A DNA stretch of 64,000 bases. Origin: Candidatus Tumulicola sp. (GTDB taxonomy: Bacteria; Vulcanimicrobiota; Vulcanimicrobiia; Vulcanimicrobiales; Vulcanimicrobiaceae). This document shows positions 18,832 to 26,266 of the stretch, piece by piece; position 1 is the first letter of the stretch, and every line of letters begins with the position of its first letter. The notes beneath the pieces are model-generated. The model was not told where the DNA came from, searched no databases, and saw nothing but the letters and a program-made list of their open reading frames with translations. A program made the translations under genes and the position numbers. The stretch lies in NCBI GenBank assembly GCA_036490475.1, contig DASXDT010000006.1:248001-312000 (forward strand), read 5' to 3'.

Positions 18832-18847
18832 TAAACTTGCAAGTTTA
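18832..18847. promoter_or_regulatory. MarR-type operator palindrome
   Basis: TAAACTTGCAAGTTTA is a perfect 16-bp palindrome. It lies between the divergent marR gene and the small membrane protein gene starting at 18864. Its length, symmetry and place fit a MarR-dimer site controlling both directions. Confidence 0.65.
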
Positions 18848-18863
18848 ACTGAACACTTTGATC

Positions 18864-19187
18864 ATGTGGCTTCAGTATGTCGGCTATTTCCTCGGCGGCG
18901 CATTCTTGACCAACAGCATCCCGCATATCGTAAGCGGCGTGATGGGTCGCGCGTTTCAAACTCCGTTTGCGAAACCGCCAGGTCGAGGGCTATCGTCTTC
19001 AACCATCAATGTGCTGTGGGGCTTTTTCAATTTAACGCTCGCGTACGTCCTCATATGCCGTGTCGGGAATTTCGATCCACGCGCGTGGGACGCTCTCGCT
19101 GCGGGACTAGGCGCCCTCGCAATGGGTCTCTTCTCTGCCCGCACCTTCGGAGAACTTCACGGCGGGAATTCACCAAGCCGCTCGTAA
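18864..19187 (+). CDS. Small membrane protein
   Basis: 107 residues from the ATG at 18864 (a TTG two codons upstream is also possible). Three hydrophobic segments are visible: WLQYVGYFLGGAFLTNSIPH, INVLWGFFNLTLAYVLIC and a C-terminal LAAGLGALAMGLFSA. The family is not identified with certainty. It is divergent from marR across the palindromic operator, so it is likely part of the same regulon. Confidence 0.7.
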   Translation: MWLQYVGYFLGGAFLTNSIPHIVSGVMGRAFQTPFAKPPGRGLSSSTINVLWGFFNLTLAYVLICRVGNFDPRAWDALAAGLGALAMGLFSARTFGELHGGNSPSRS

Positions 19188-19281
19188 GTTGCTCCGCGAG
19201 CACATAGCTCATCTGTTCGCTCGGCGATTCGACAGCAAGAATCGGAATGTCGAGGGGATCGAAAACGCCTAGAATTTTGGT

Positions 19282-19752
19282 ATGAGCAATTTTAGGATCA
19301 TCGGTCTCCAGCCGGCTGCGTTTACCGAATATTTCGGGAAAAGTGATGACGAGCTCTCGGCCTTAGGCGCGCGTCGGTACGTGGTAGATGAGAAGCCGGG
19401 ATTTCCCGATCGCATCGAAATGCGCGATCTCGAGATCGGCGAAACGGCCATTTTGCTGAACTACGAGCATATGGATAAGCCGTCGCCCTATCGGGCGTCG
19501 CACGCGATTTTCGTTCTGGATGGTGCGAACCAGGCATACGATCGCGTGAATGAAATTCCGGAAGTGATGCGCTCGCGGCTTCTCAGCGCGCGATCGTTTT
19601 CTGCCGACGGGATGATGCTCGACGCCGACGTGTTCCCCGGCGCCGAGTTACGTGGATGGATTATGCAATCGTTCGCCGACCGCGCGGTCGACTTCATCGA
19701 CGTGCACAACGCGAAGCGAGGGTGCTTTTCCGGACGAGTCGTTCGGGCTTAG
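19282..19752 (+). CDS. DUF1203 domain protein
   Basis: 156 residues covering a complete DUF1203 domain: the opening FRIIGLQPAAF, the central GETAILLNYEHMDKPSPYRA followed by IFVLDG, and the closing VDFIDVHNAKRGCFSGRVVR. The function of this family is unknown. A truncated copy of its 3' third survives at 23180-23343, showing that this gene has been duplicated locally. Confidence 0.85.
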   Translation: MSNFRIIGLQPAAFTEYFGKSDDELSALGARRYVVDEKPGFPDRIEMRDLEIGETAILLNYEHMDKPSPYRASHAIFVLDGANQAYDRVNEIPEVMRSRLLSARSFSADGMMLDADVFPGAELRGWIMQSFADRAVDFIDVHNAKRGCFSGRVVRA

Positions 19753-19755
19753 ACG

Positions 19756-21084
19756 CTATTGCGTGCGTTTCACCGGAGGCGGCGCCCACTGTCCGTTTAG
19801 CACCTGGCTTTTCGGCGCATACAGACGCATTGTCAAGTTGAAGTCGTCTGCGGGGGCGGGCAACCAGTTCGATTCCTTTTCCTTACCCGGAGACGCATGT
19901 TGAATGTAGAGATCGAGCGAGCCGTCCGGGTTAAACTGCAGAGCATCGCGATCGCCGATCGCGTTCCGATGCAAATCGTTCGCTGTCGGGAAGCCTTCCT
20001 TGTCGTATAACGTTACCGACCAGAACGCTTCCACCGGCGGGATTTGGTCCTTAGCGAAGTGCAGAACGTATCGGTTGCTACCGGTCAGCGGCTTCCCATC
20101 GGCGTCACCGAGATTGAGCGGATAGACCGCGTCTTCCGGTAGGTTAGCTCCAAGACCAACCATTCCAACGATGGCGCGCTTCAGATAGTAGTTTCCGTAC
20201 ACTCCCATCGTGTCGGTGTTCATTTGCCAGGCGTTCACGACGCGGGCGAGTGTAGGGATTTTCGATCGCATAGCGGCGAGAGCGTCGGGCACAGCGCGTT
20301 CCAGTGCGCGCCGAACCGTCGTATCGGCCTTTCCGAGATCGAACGATTGACCGGCCTCGATGCCGATGCGCCGCATCCGCGCGACAATAGGCTGGTCCGT
20401 ACTGTGCGGCGGATGTAGTTTCAGGAGTTCGGCCGCGTAGGAGAAGAACGTGTCCGCAGCCATGCCCTCGATCTGGTGCATGGGAGCCGCTTTCATATCC
20501 ACCGTCGGATCGATCGTTACCGTCGTAGGCTGCGGCGGTTTTCCTAGCTGGGAAAGCGGCGTGATGACGTAGCCATTCTGCACTTCATGAACGGCCTCGT
20601 AATCTTTTGTTCCATTGGTCTGCGTACGACCGATGATCCAAACGTATCGGGTCGGGGCATCGATGCGCTCGAGACCACTGGGAAGTTCCCCCCTCCATCC
20701 TGGCGGAACGACGGCAAATTGTACGGCACCAGTCCCCGTCGTGCGCTTTCCAGGGCAGGCAAAGACGTCCGACCACATGTCCAGCATCGGGAGCATGTAA
20801 TACCGTCCGTGCGTGTCGGCGGCAGAAACGACCATCGGCTCCCGCGTAAGATCGAGCCACCCTATGGAGTACAACGTATCAAAGTTGGGTCTCACGACAT
20901 CGCGAAAATCGGCCGGCGGAAACGACCGCACGCTCGTAAACGCGTTCATCGGTCCGCGTCCGATGACCTTACCTGCTTCCACGTTGACGGCTTGACGCCG
21001 CGTCGCGTCCATCAATGCTAGCGGATAAAAATAGGTGTACGCCTCGATTCCAATTTCGTAGGCTTGCTGTTCGTCGATCGTCAA
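19756..21084 (-). CDS. DUF1254/DUF1214 domain protein
   Basis: 442 residues. The N-terminal DUF1254 part contains EIGIEAYTYFYPLALMDATR and RPNFDTLYSIGWLDLT; the C-terminal DUF1214 part contains FWSVTLYDKEGFPTANDLHR and LDLYIQHASPG. TTG at 21084 is preferred as start because AGGAG lies seven bases before it. An ATG at 21108 has no ribosome-binding site and would contain that one. No signal peptide is seen with this start. The biochemical role of these widespread proteins is unknown. Confidence 0.87.
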   Translation of the reverse strand: MTIDEQQAYEIGIEAYTYFYPLALMDATRRQAVNVEAGKVIGRGPMNAFTSVRSFPPADFRDVVRPNFDTLYSIGWLDLTREPMVVSAADTHGRYYMLPMLDMWSDVFACPGKRTTGTGAVQFAVVPPGWRGELPSGLERIDAPTRYVWIIGRTQTNGTKDYEAVHEVQNGYVITPLSQLGKPPQPTTVTIDPTVDMKAAPMHQIEGMAADTFFSYAAELLKLHPPHSTDQPIVARMRRIGIEAGQSFDLGKADTTVRRALERAVPDALAAMRSKIPTLARVVNAWQMNTDTMGVYGNYYLKRAIVGMVGLGANLPEDAVYPLNLGDADGKPLTGSNRYVLHFAKDQIPPVEAFWSVTLYDKEGFPTANDLHRNAIGDRDALQFNPDGSLDLYIQHASPGKEKESNWLPAPADDFNLTMRLYAPKSQVLNGQWAPPPVKRTQ

Positions 21085-21185
21085 ATCAATTCTCCTAAAG
21101 TAATCCAATCTTCAACGCCTGCCTGTCTCCACCCGTTTCAAAGAAGGGCCGGGAAGGTGGCTACCAGGGATCGTCTCCCAAGCGT

Positions 21186-22277
21186 TTAGATTTCTTGCTT
21201 CGCCCGAAGCGTTGTACGGTCGACGGTGTATTTGACAGGTGATGTCGGCGACCGTAGCGGCAGTGCCCAGATCCGATATGCGTGGCCGCTCCGCTCGTTA
21301 AAGAGAATCTCACAGGTGAACTGCGGAGCGCTTCCACACGCTTTCGTTTCGAGTACGGCAGCAATTGCACGCACGCCGTCTGCAGACACCGCAACCTCTT
21401 TGACTACGTGGGACGATTGGTGCGCCCAATCCGGCTTTCCCGAAATCCATGGAAGATTGTCGACGACGCGCGTTCGCGAATCGGTAATCAACGGCTTGCG
21501 CTCTCGAGCCAGAGCAGCAATCTCGCCAAGATATGCGCGACCGACTAAAACGCTTCGCCCATCGTTTGGTGCGACCGAGTCGGCAACATCGGCGACGCCG
21601 GAATATCCGCGGTGAGATTCGACTCGGTACAATCTCGGCAGCGACTGTGCAAGACTATCCGAAGGCGTTGAGTGCTGCATCGCGGCCTCGACGTGCGCTT
21701 GCCTTGCAAAATTGCTTCGATCCGAAAAAATGACCGTCTCACCACCGACGCTCCAATGCTTCACGGTTGCGACCGGCGTCTTACTGCCGTTCGGAAGCAG
21801 AGGATTCGCGCCGTGCTCGATCACCGACGAGTCGGCCAGCGTCCAAGTCCATGCACTCCCGGTCTTGCCATTCTCATATTCGACCAAGATGACGTTCGGA
21901 TGGTCTGCAGGGGAGAAGACGAGAAGATTTAGATGCAAATCCTCCGGCACGCCTAGCGGAAGTACGACGGGAAACGTCGCGGCGGCGACGACTCTACGCA
22001 GATCTTCGGGCGCCGGGTGCGTAATGGTGGCAAACGAGGTGATCGTCCCCGTCTCGCTGTTTCCCCAGAGCCAAATACGCATGCCGGACATCCTTGCTGC
22101 GAAGACCGAACCCGATCCAAGAACCGCAAGCGCTACAAGTGCGCAAGCAACGACTAGATGCGAACGATGCTGCGCGCGTCTCGCTCGAGAGCGGTCGCGG
22201 ATCGAAGCGATGGGCAGTTTCGGAACCGGAATAGCCGCCTGCAAGCGCCGGCCGGCCTCTACAAAATCAGATGGCAT
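21186..22277 (-). CDS. Membrane-anchored probable anti-sigma factor
   Basis: 363 residues from the ATG at 22277, which overlaps the upstream sigma-factor stop by 11 bp. A short cytoplasmic N-terminus is followed by one transmembrane helix (HLVVACALVALAVLGSGSVF) and a roughly 280-residue extracytoplasmic domain. No zinc anti-sigma motif is visible. The assignment rests on position and topology: the gene is coupled to an ECF sigma gene, and 24488-25117 has the same layout. Confidence 0.6.
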   Translation of the reverse strand: MPSDFVEAGRRLQAAIPVPKLPIASIRDRSRARRAQHRSHLVVACALVALAVLGSGSVFAARMSGMRIWLWGNSETGTITSFATITHPAPEDLRRVVAAATFPVVLPLGVPEDLHLNLLVFSPADHPNVILVEYENGKTGSAWTWTLADSSVIEHGANPLLPNGSKTPVATVKHWSVGGETVIFSDRSNFARQAHVEAAMQHSTPSDSLAQSLPRLYRVESHRGYSGVADVADSVAPNDGRSVLVGRAYLGEIAALARERKPLITDSRTRVVDNLPWISGKPDWAHQSSHVVKEVAVSADGVRAIAAVLETKACGSAPQFTCEILFNERSGHAYRIWALPLRSPTSPVKYTVDRTTLRAKQEI

Positions 22278-22818
22278 TGCGCTGAACCTCCCACGTTGTC
22301 TTATATGGTTTGACATCATAGTCGCTCAGCAGCGAACGAAGCCGTTCGCGCGCTCTCGAAAGGCGAACGCGCACGCTGCCGTGTGAAATGCGCAGCGCGG
22401 CCGCGATCTCCTCACCACTGAGGCCTTCGAAGTAAAATAAGACGGTGACTTCGCGCAACTCGCTAGAAAGCGCCGCGAGCGACCGCCAGATGTCGAGAGA
22501 TAACGTATCGACGGCAACGGTGACTTCTTCAATTGTTTCGGCAACCCGGCCGTGACGATGCCGAACGCGCGCCGATTCACGCATCACAACGCGATAGAGC
22601 CATCCATCAAAGGCCTCGACGCGTCGAAGGCGGCGAATCGTTCGATCCACGATTACGCAGGTTTCCTGGGCCGCGTCTTCGGCAAGGCCACGGTCGCCGG
22701 TCACCATAACCGCTAGCCGAAAGCATCCAGGCCAAATTCCGGAAATTAAATCCTCAACGGCGCTTTCACTACCGTTAACGGCGCGAGCGACGGTTTCTGG
22801 GGATGCCCACTGTCCCAT
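22267..22818 (-). CDS. ECF-type RNA polymerase sigma factor
   Basis: 183 residues with region 2 (LAEDAAQETCVIVDRTIRRL) and region 4 (REVTVLFYFEGLSGEEIAAA, then LRISHGSVRVRLSRARERL). There is no region 3, as in ECF sigma factors. The start at 22818 has GGAGG nearby. It probably directs transcription of a stress regulon while held by the coupled membrane protein. It is a paralogue of 23947-24498, which points the other way. Confidence 0.9.
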   Translation of the reverse strand: MGQWASPETVARAVNGSESAVEDLISGIWPGCFRLAVMVTGDRGLAEDAAQETCVIVDRTIRRLRRVEAFDGWLYRVVMRESARVRHRHGRVAETIEEVTVAVDTLSLDIWRSLAALSSELREVTVLFYFEGLSGEEIAAALRISHGSVRVRLSRARERLRSLLSDYDVKPYKTTWEVQRNAI

Positions 22819-22932
22819 AGGCCTCCTTTTTTGTGGATGATTCTTGTTCTATTATAGATATAGAGACTCGAAATGGTTCGAAATGTTACTAGTTCGAAAA
22901 AATACGTCCAACATGTCGCCCTTCGTACGAAA

Positions 22933-22958
22933 AAAAGCCCAGTTGATACAGGGCTTTT
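22933..22958. terminator. Terminator-like hairpin
   Basis: AAAAGCCC (22933-22940) pairs with GGGCTTTT (22951-22958) around a 10-base loop, with A- and T-rich flanks. It is the diverged copy of the terminator at 25146-25177. No gene obviously needs it here, so it may be a relic of the duplication. Confidence 0.45.
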
Positions 22959-22988
22959 CACAGTGTCTCCAAGGCAGATTCCGGCATC

Positions 22989-23019
22989 TACCGTTATCTG
23001 CGTATTTTACCCGGTACCT
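22989..23019. repeat. TACCGNTATCT repeat pair, copy A
   Basis: TACCGTTATCT at 22989-22999, followed by a degenerate partner TACCCGGTACCT at 23008-23019. The same paired motif occurs at 23778-23818 and 25202-25231, always intergenic. Confidence 0.4.
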
Positions 23020-23045
23020 AGTCGATAGATACCGCAAACGAGTCC

Positions 23046-23120
23046 ATTAGAAGGGGATCACCACCACGGTGGCTTTGCGCCTGTTTCCGTCCTTGTCGTC
23101 CTAAGAGCGGATCACGTCGC
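23046..23120 (-). pseudogene. Degenerate ssb fragment
   Basis: The stretch 23058-23118 matches the intact ssb gene at 25441-25505 with several substitutions (GGTGGCTTT, then CCGTCCTTGTCGTC and GAGCGGATCACG are shared). The ssb stop region is also recognisable at 23046 (ATTAGAA-GG). The middle and 5' parts are missing. It is non-functional and a product of segmental duplication. Confidence 0.6.
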
Positions 23121-23179
23121 ACGCGATTTACGTGCGCCAAGGAGCGAGCCGAACGTGCGATCGAGTCGATGAAGCTCCG

Positions 23180-23343
23180 GAGGTGATGACGTCTCGGCTT
23201 CTCAGCGCGCGATCGTTTTTGACCGTCCCGGTACCGAGTTACGCGATGGGATTTTGAAATCGTTTGCCGATCCAGCGGTCGACTTCATCGACGTGCATAA
23301 CGCAAAGCGCGGATGCTTTTCGAGACGGGTGCTGCGCGCGTAG
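23180..23343 (+). pseudogene. Degenerate 3' fragment of a DUF1203 gene
   Basis: Matches 19561-19752 of the intact DUF1203 gene: the SRLLSARSF segment, then after an internal deletion FADPAVDFIDVHNAKRGCF and a stop at 23341-23343. The deletion of about 30 bases breaks the frame, and the first two thirds of the gene are absent. Confidence 0.7.
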
Positions 23344-23408
23344 TAGCCCGAGGACGCGCGCCTCGCGCAATTCGGAGGATGTTTGTCGCCGCGTCTTAAG
23401 CTAGCAAA

Positions 23409-23654
23409 GTGGACGATGCAAAAAGACTCGCGGCGGCGTTGAACGCACTGGTAAAGTCCCCCCAATTCTCCAATAGCAGAGCGCGAGCCGCGGCGCGGCA
23501 GGAGCCGCGGGTGAATTGGCCTGCAACCAAAGTTCAGAACGCCGACTTCAATCCCGACGTCGAAGGGTTCGAGTCGTTCGTGATGGCCGACGGCAGCACG
23601 TGCGAGTGGCTCGCCGGTCAGTTTCGATACGTTGCGAAGCCGGCGCGCCTTTAA
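23409..23654 (+). CDS. Small hypothetical protein
   Basis: 81 residues (GTG start), soluble, rich in Ala and Arg in the first half, with FNPDVEGFESFVMADGSTCE and WLAGQFRYV at the end. No family recognised. Codon use resembles that of neighbouring genes, but it lies among gene fragments and may itself be a remnant. Confidence 0.4.
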   Translation: MDDAKRLAAALNALVKSPQFSNSRARAAARQEPRVNWPATKVQNADFNPDVEGFESFVMADGSTCEWLAGQFRYVAKPARL

Positions 23655-23682
23655 TTCCTCGCTTCAAACGTACAAAGAGAAA

Positions 23683-23704
23683 GGCCCGGTCGCAAGACCG
23701 AGCC
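23683..23704. terminator. GC-rich hairpin
   Basis: GGCCCGGTC and GACCGAGCC pair around a GCAA tetraloop. The minus-strand reading is followed by a T-rich stretch. It lies 30 bp downstream of the small gene ending at 23654. Confidence 0.45.
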
Positions 23705-23777
23705 CTTCCAAAAAAGCGTTGGGAACACGCAAGATTTCGCTGTTTTAGAACGGGGCTGTCTCACGAATTCCCGGATT

Positions 23778-23818
23778 TACCGCTATCTGAGCCAGGGGGC
23801 GGGATTTTCACGGTATCT
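23778..23818. repeat. TACCGNTATCT repeat pair, copy B
   Basis: TACCGCTATCT at 23778-23788 and TCACGGTATCT at 23808-23818, with wider spacing than in the other two copies. Confidence 0.35.
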
Positions 23819-23946
23819 CGGGCCTAAGACGGGTGGCCGAGATTAGGCTCCGGCATCAGCGGCTGAACGTCTTTCTCGGACGAATCAAACACTTCAACCC
23901 CTTTTGCGCTCTATAGGTCGATGTTACATATTGTACTAAGGAAAAA

Positions 23947-24498
23947 ATGATGGGGCCTCAGGTACCGAAAGAGATCATCGAGGCAGCCCGCTCCGGGGGT
24001 CCGGCCGACGTCGAGCGGCTGCTCGAGGCCGTATGGGTCGACGCCTATCGCCTCGCGGTGGCGATCTTGCCTCATCGGCAGAGCGCCGAGGACGTCGCAC
24101 AAGAAGCATGCGTTATCATGTTTCGCAGCATTGCGTCGTTGCGAAACCCCGAGGCCTTTCGCACCTGGTTCTATCGGATCGTAGTACGCGAGGCGCTTAA
24201 GCAGAAAAAGCTAGAGGCGGCATCCATGACGCTGTCGACGGACGTAGGCTACTGCGATGATCGCTCAGATCTCATCGATCTGTGGCGCGCCCTTGGGACG
24301 CTGTCCGATAAGTTGCGCACCGTCATCGTGCTCCATTATTTCGAAGCCCTCACGAGCCGCGAGATCGGTAGGATTCTGGGGATTCCTGAAGCCACCGTGC
24401 GGTTTAGATTGCTCACGGCAAGGCGTAAACTTCGACCGCTCCTCAAGGAACACGCTTCATCCACTCATTCGAAAGGCGAAGAGGTCTATGCACTCTGA
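23947..24498 (+). CDS. ECF-type RNA polymerase sigma factor
   Basis: 183 residues with sigma region 2 (SAEDVAQEACVIMFRSIASL, then RNPEAFRTWFYRIVVREAL) and region 4 (RTVIVLHYFEALTSREIGRI, then PEATVRFRLLTARRKLRPLL). The start has AAGGAA upstream. It overlaps the next gene by 11 bp, the same overlap as in the divergent paralogous pair at 22818-21186. Confidence 0.9.
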   Translation: MMGPQVPKEIIEAARSGGPADVERLLEAVWVDAYRLAVAILPHRQSAEDVAQEACVIMFRSIASLRNPEAFRTWFYRIVVREALKQKKLEAASMTLSTDVGYCDDRSDLIDLWRALGTLSDKLRTVIVLHYFEALTSREIGRILGIPEATVRFRLLTARRKLRPLLKEHASSTHSKGEEVYAL

Positions 24499-25117
24499 TC
24501 TATTGGTCATGAGTCGCGATGCGCGCGACCGGATCGAAGCCCCCCCGTTTCCGCTAGCGGCAATTCGTGCCGCAACCGGAGGTCCTGTGCGGCGCCCGTC
24601 GCGGCGGCGCTCCATCATAGCAATCTTTGTCACGGGCTTCTCGATCGCCGCGATTGCGGCAGCCGCTGAGGTGACGCATCAGGCGCATCTGACCTTCCTC
24701 CCGTCGGGTGGAATGGTCGTCTCGGCCGGCACTGCAAAATTTTCGTCGCGGGAGATTCATTCGGAAGCCGATATTCAAGACGCGACCAAGCAACTCGACT
24801 TTCAAGCCATTATCCCGACTGGCTTACCCAATGGCGCCACACCGGTGAAGATCGACATGGCCGGGACCGGCTTACTGGTCATAACGTATGCTCTCGCGGA
24901 CCCACACGACGGCAAAGGTCATAAACTGTGGATATTCTTGGCGAATCCGGCAACGATTTCGCAATCCGCTGTGGCGCACTATCGCTCGCGCCATGGGTAT
25001 GCGACCGAGCAATGGCGCCTAGGTACGGAGCAAGTCATCGTCGTCTCCGATGGTTTGACAAAGTCGGAGTTTGGAGCAATCAGAAACGCAACGGAGCGCT
25101 CCGCCTCCAATCCTTAA
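24488..25117 (+). CDS. Membrane-anchored probable anti-sigma factor
   Basis: 209 residues from the ATG at 24488, coupled to the sigma gene. An N-terminal cytoplasmic stretch of about 40 residues precedes one helix (IIAIFVTGFSIAAIAAAAEV) and an extracytoplasmic domain of about 150 residues. The domain includes LDFQAIIPTGLPNGATPV, comparable in place to FPVVLPLGVPEDLHLNLL in the other pair. The role is inferred from coupling and topology. Confidence 0.6.
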   Translation: MHSDLLVMSRDARDRIEAPPFPLAAIRAATGGPVRRPSRRRSIIAIFVTGFSIAAIAAAAEVTHQAHLTFLPSGGMVVSAGTAKFSSREIHSEADIQDATKQLDFQAIIPTGLPNGATPVKIDMAGTGLLVITYALADPHDGKGHKLWIFLANPATISQSAVAHYRSRHGYATEQWRLGTEQVIVVSDGLTKSEFGAIRNATERSASNP

Positions 25118-25145
25118 CGCAAAATCGAATGATCCGGAGCAAGAA

Positions 25146-25177
25146 AGAGAGCCCCGTTGATTCAGGGCTCTCTTTTT
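25146..25177 (+). terminator. Rho-independent terminator
   Basis: AGAGAGCCC (25146-25154) pairs with GGGCTCTCT (25165-25173) and is followed by TTTT. It closes the sigma/anti-sigma operon. The A-rich left flank lets it work for the convergent rpsF-ssb transcript as well. Confidence 0.8.
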
Positions 25178-25201
25178 GCTTCTGACGCGGACTACGCCAT
25201 T

Positions 25202-25231
25202 TACCGTTATCTACCTATTTTACCGGTATCT
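25202..25231. repeat. TACCGNTATCT repeat pair, copy C
   Basis: TACCGTTATCT at 25202-25212 and TACCGGTATCT at 25221-25231, 19 bp apart start to start. This is the best-conserved copy, located between convergent transcripts downstream of ssb. Confidence 0.45.
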
Positions 25232-25263
25232 AGGCGAAAATCGCTAGACACCGTGAGACAACA

Positions 25264-25731
25264 TTAGAACGGAATCTCGTCTTCGATCTCCCCTTCGAAA
25301 CCGCCGCCGCCAGACGAACCCGCGCCGGCCGGAGACGACGCTCCGCGGTTGTAACCGCCGCCGTTACCGCCCCCACTATACTCGCCGCCTTCTTCGCCCG
25401 ATCCGCCGCTACCGGTGCGCGAGCCGAGCATCTGCATGTTGTCGATCACGACCTCGGTGGCTTTACGCTTGTTGCCGTCCTTGTCGTCGTACGAGCGGAT
25501 CACGAGCCGGCCTTCGACCAGCGTGTTCGTGCCCTTCTTGAGATACGTGTTGCAGGTTTCACCGAGGCGGTCCCACGCAACGATGTCGACGAATGTCGTC
25601 TCTTCTTTGTTGCGCGGGTTGTTAACGGCGAGCGTGAACTTGGTCACGCCTTTGCCGGACTGCGTGTAGCGGATCTCCGGGTCGCGCGTTAGGTTGCCGA
25701 CCAGGATGACGCGGTTGTACGAACCTGCCAT
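25264..25731 (-). CDS. ssb: Single-stranded DNA-binding protein
   Basis: 155 residues. The OB fold opens with NRVILVGNLTRDPEIRYTQS and includes FTLAVNN, FVDIVAWDRLGETC and KGTNTLVEGRLVIRSYDDKD. A Gly-rich linker (residues 115-145) leads to the acidic tip DEIPF, which recruits partner proteins. The start at 25731 follows a GAGAGAAC stretch; the frame extends upstream to 25791 into the rpsF end. It lies 19 bp downstream of rpsF, the usual order. Confidence 0.96.
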   Translation of the reverse strand: MAGSYNRVILVGNLTRDPEIRYTQSGKGVTKFTLAVNNPRNKEETTFVDIVAWDRLGETCNTYLKKGTNTLVEGRLVIRSYDDKDGNKRKATEVVIDNMQMLGSRTGSGGSGEEGGEYSGGGNGGGYNRGASSPAGAGSSGGGGFEGEIEDEIPF

Positions 25732-25750
25732 CGCGTTCTCTCTTTCGCTA

Positions 25751-26101
25751 TTAGTAGGGTAGTGTCGGCGGCGGCGGCGTTGCGGCAACAACCGCGGCCA
25801 TGTGCCGGATCATTTTCTCGTCGAGCCGGACGACCAGCGCGCGCAAAACATCCTCGTGCAGTTTCAACAGCCGTTCGAGTTCCTTGGAGGCCGCGCCGTC
25901 GCTCTTGAACTGCATAACGACGTAGTTCCCCTCACGCACGTCATCGATCTCATAGGCCAGACGTTTTTTGCCCATGCGCTCGATGCCAACGACTTCGCCC
26001 TGCTGATTGCGGATGATGTCGGCGATTGCGTTGGAGCGCTCCTCGACCTCGTTCTCTTCGAGGGAGGGGCGGAGAATGTACGTTACTTCATAGTCGGTCA
26101 T
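25751..26101 (-). CDS. rpsF: 30S ribosomal protein S6
   Basis: 116 residues. The S6 fold is recognisable from YEVTYILRPSLEENEVEER, then GEVVGIERMGKKRLAYEIDD and EGNYVVMQFKSDGAASKELE and the closing LRALVVRLDEK. It is somewhat longer at the C-terminus than usual. It is followed by ssb, but the rpsR gene that normally comes next is not there. Confidence 0.95.
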   Translation of the reverse strand: MTDYEVTYILRPSLEENEVEERSNAIADIIRNQQGEVVGIERMGKKRLAYEIDDVREGNYVVMQFKSDGAASKELERLLKLHEDVLRALVVRLDEKMIRHMAAVVAATPPPPTLPY

Positions 26102-26266
26102 TGTGATCCCATCTGCGGACACCCGGCAAGCGGGCGGCCCGCCCACGCGGCGGGCAGCGGGTCGGATCGGGCCGGTTAAAGCCGGTCCCGGAACCTACGA
26201 ATCCTATCACACGCTTCCGGGCGGCAGCAATGCCCCCATGGCGCGCAACGGTCCGTCCAGGGAAAG

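Larger units (their letters stand above)
22819..23045. other. Intergenic segment resembling the ssb downstream region
   Basis: There is no gene here. An AT-rich stretch with promoter-like character (22825-22900) precedes the start of the sigma gene. From about 22930 the sequence resembles 25140-25260, the region downstream of ssb: a GCCC-GTTGAT-CAGGGC hairpin, then TACCGTTATCT. This is a degraded duplicate. Confidence 0.5.
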
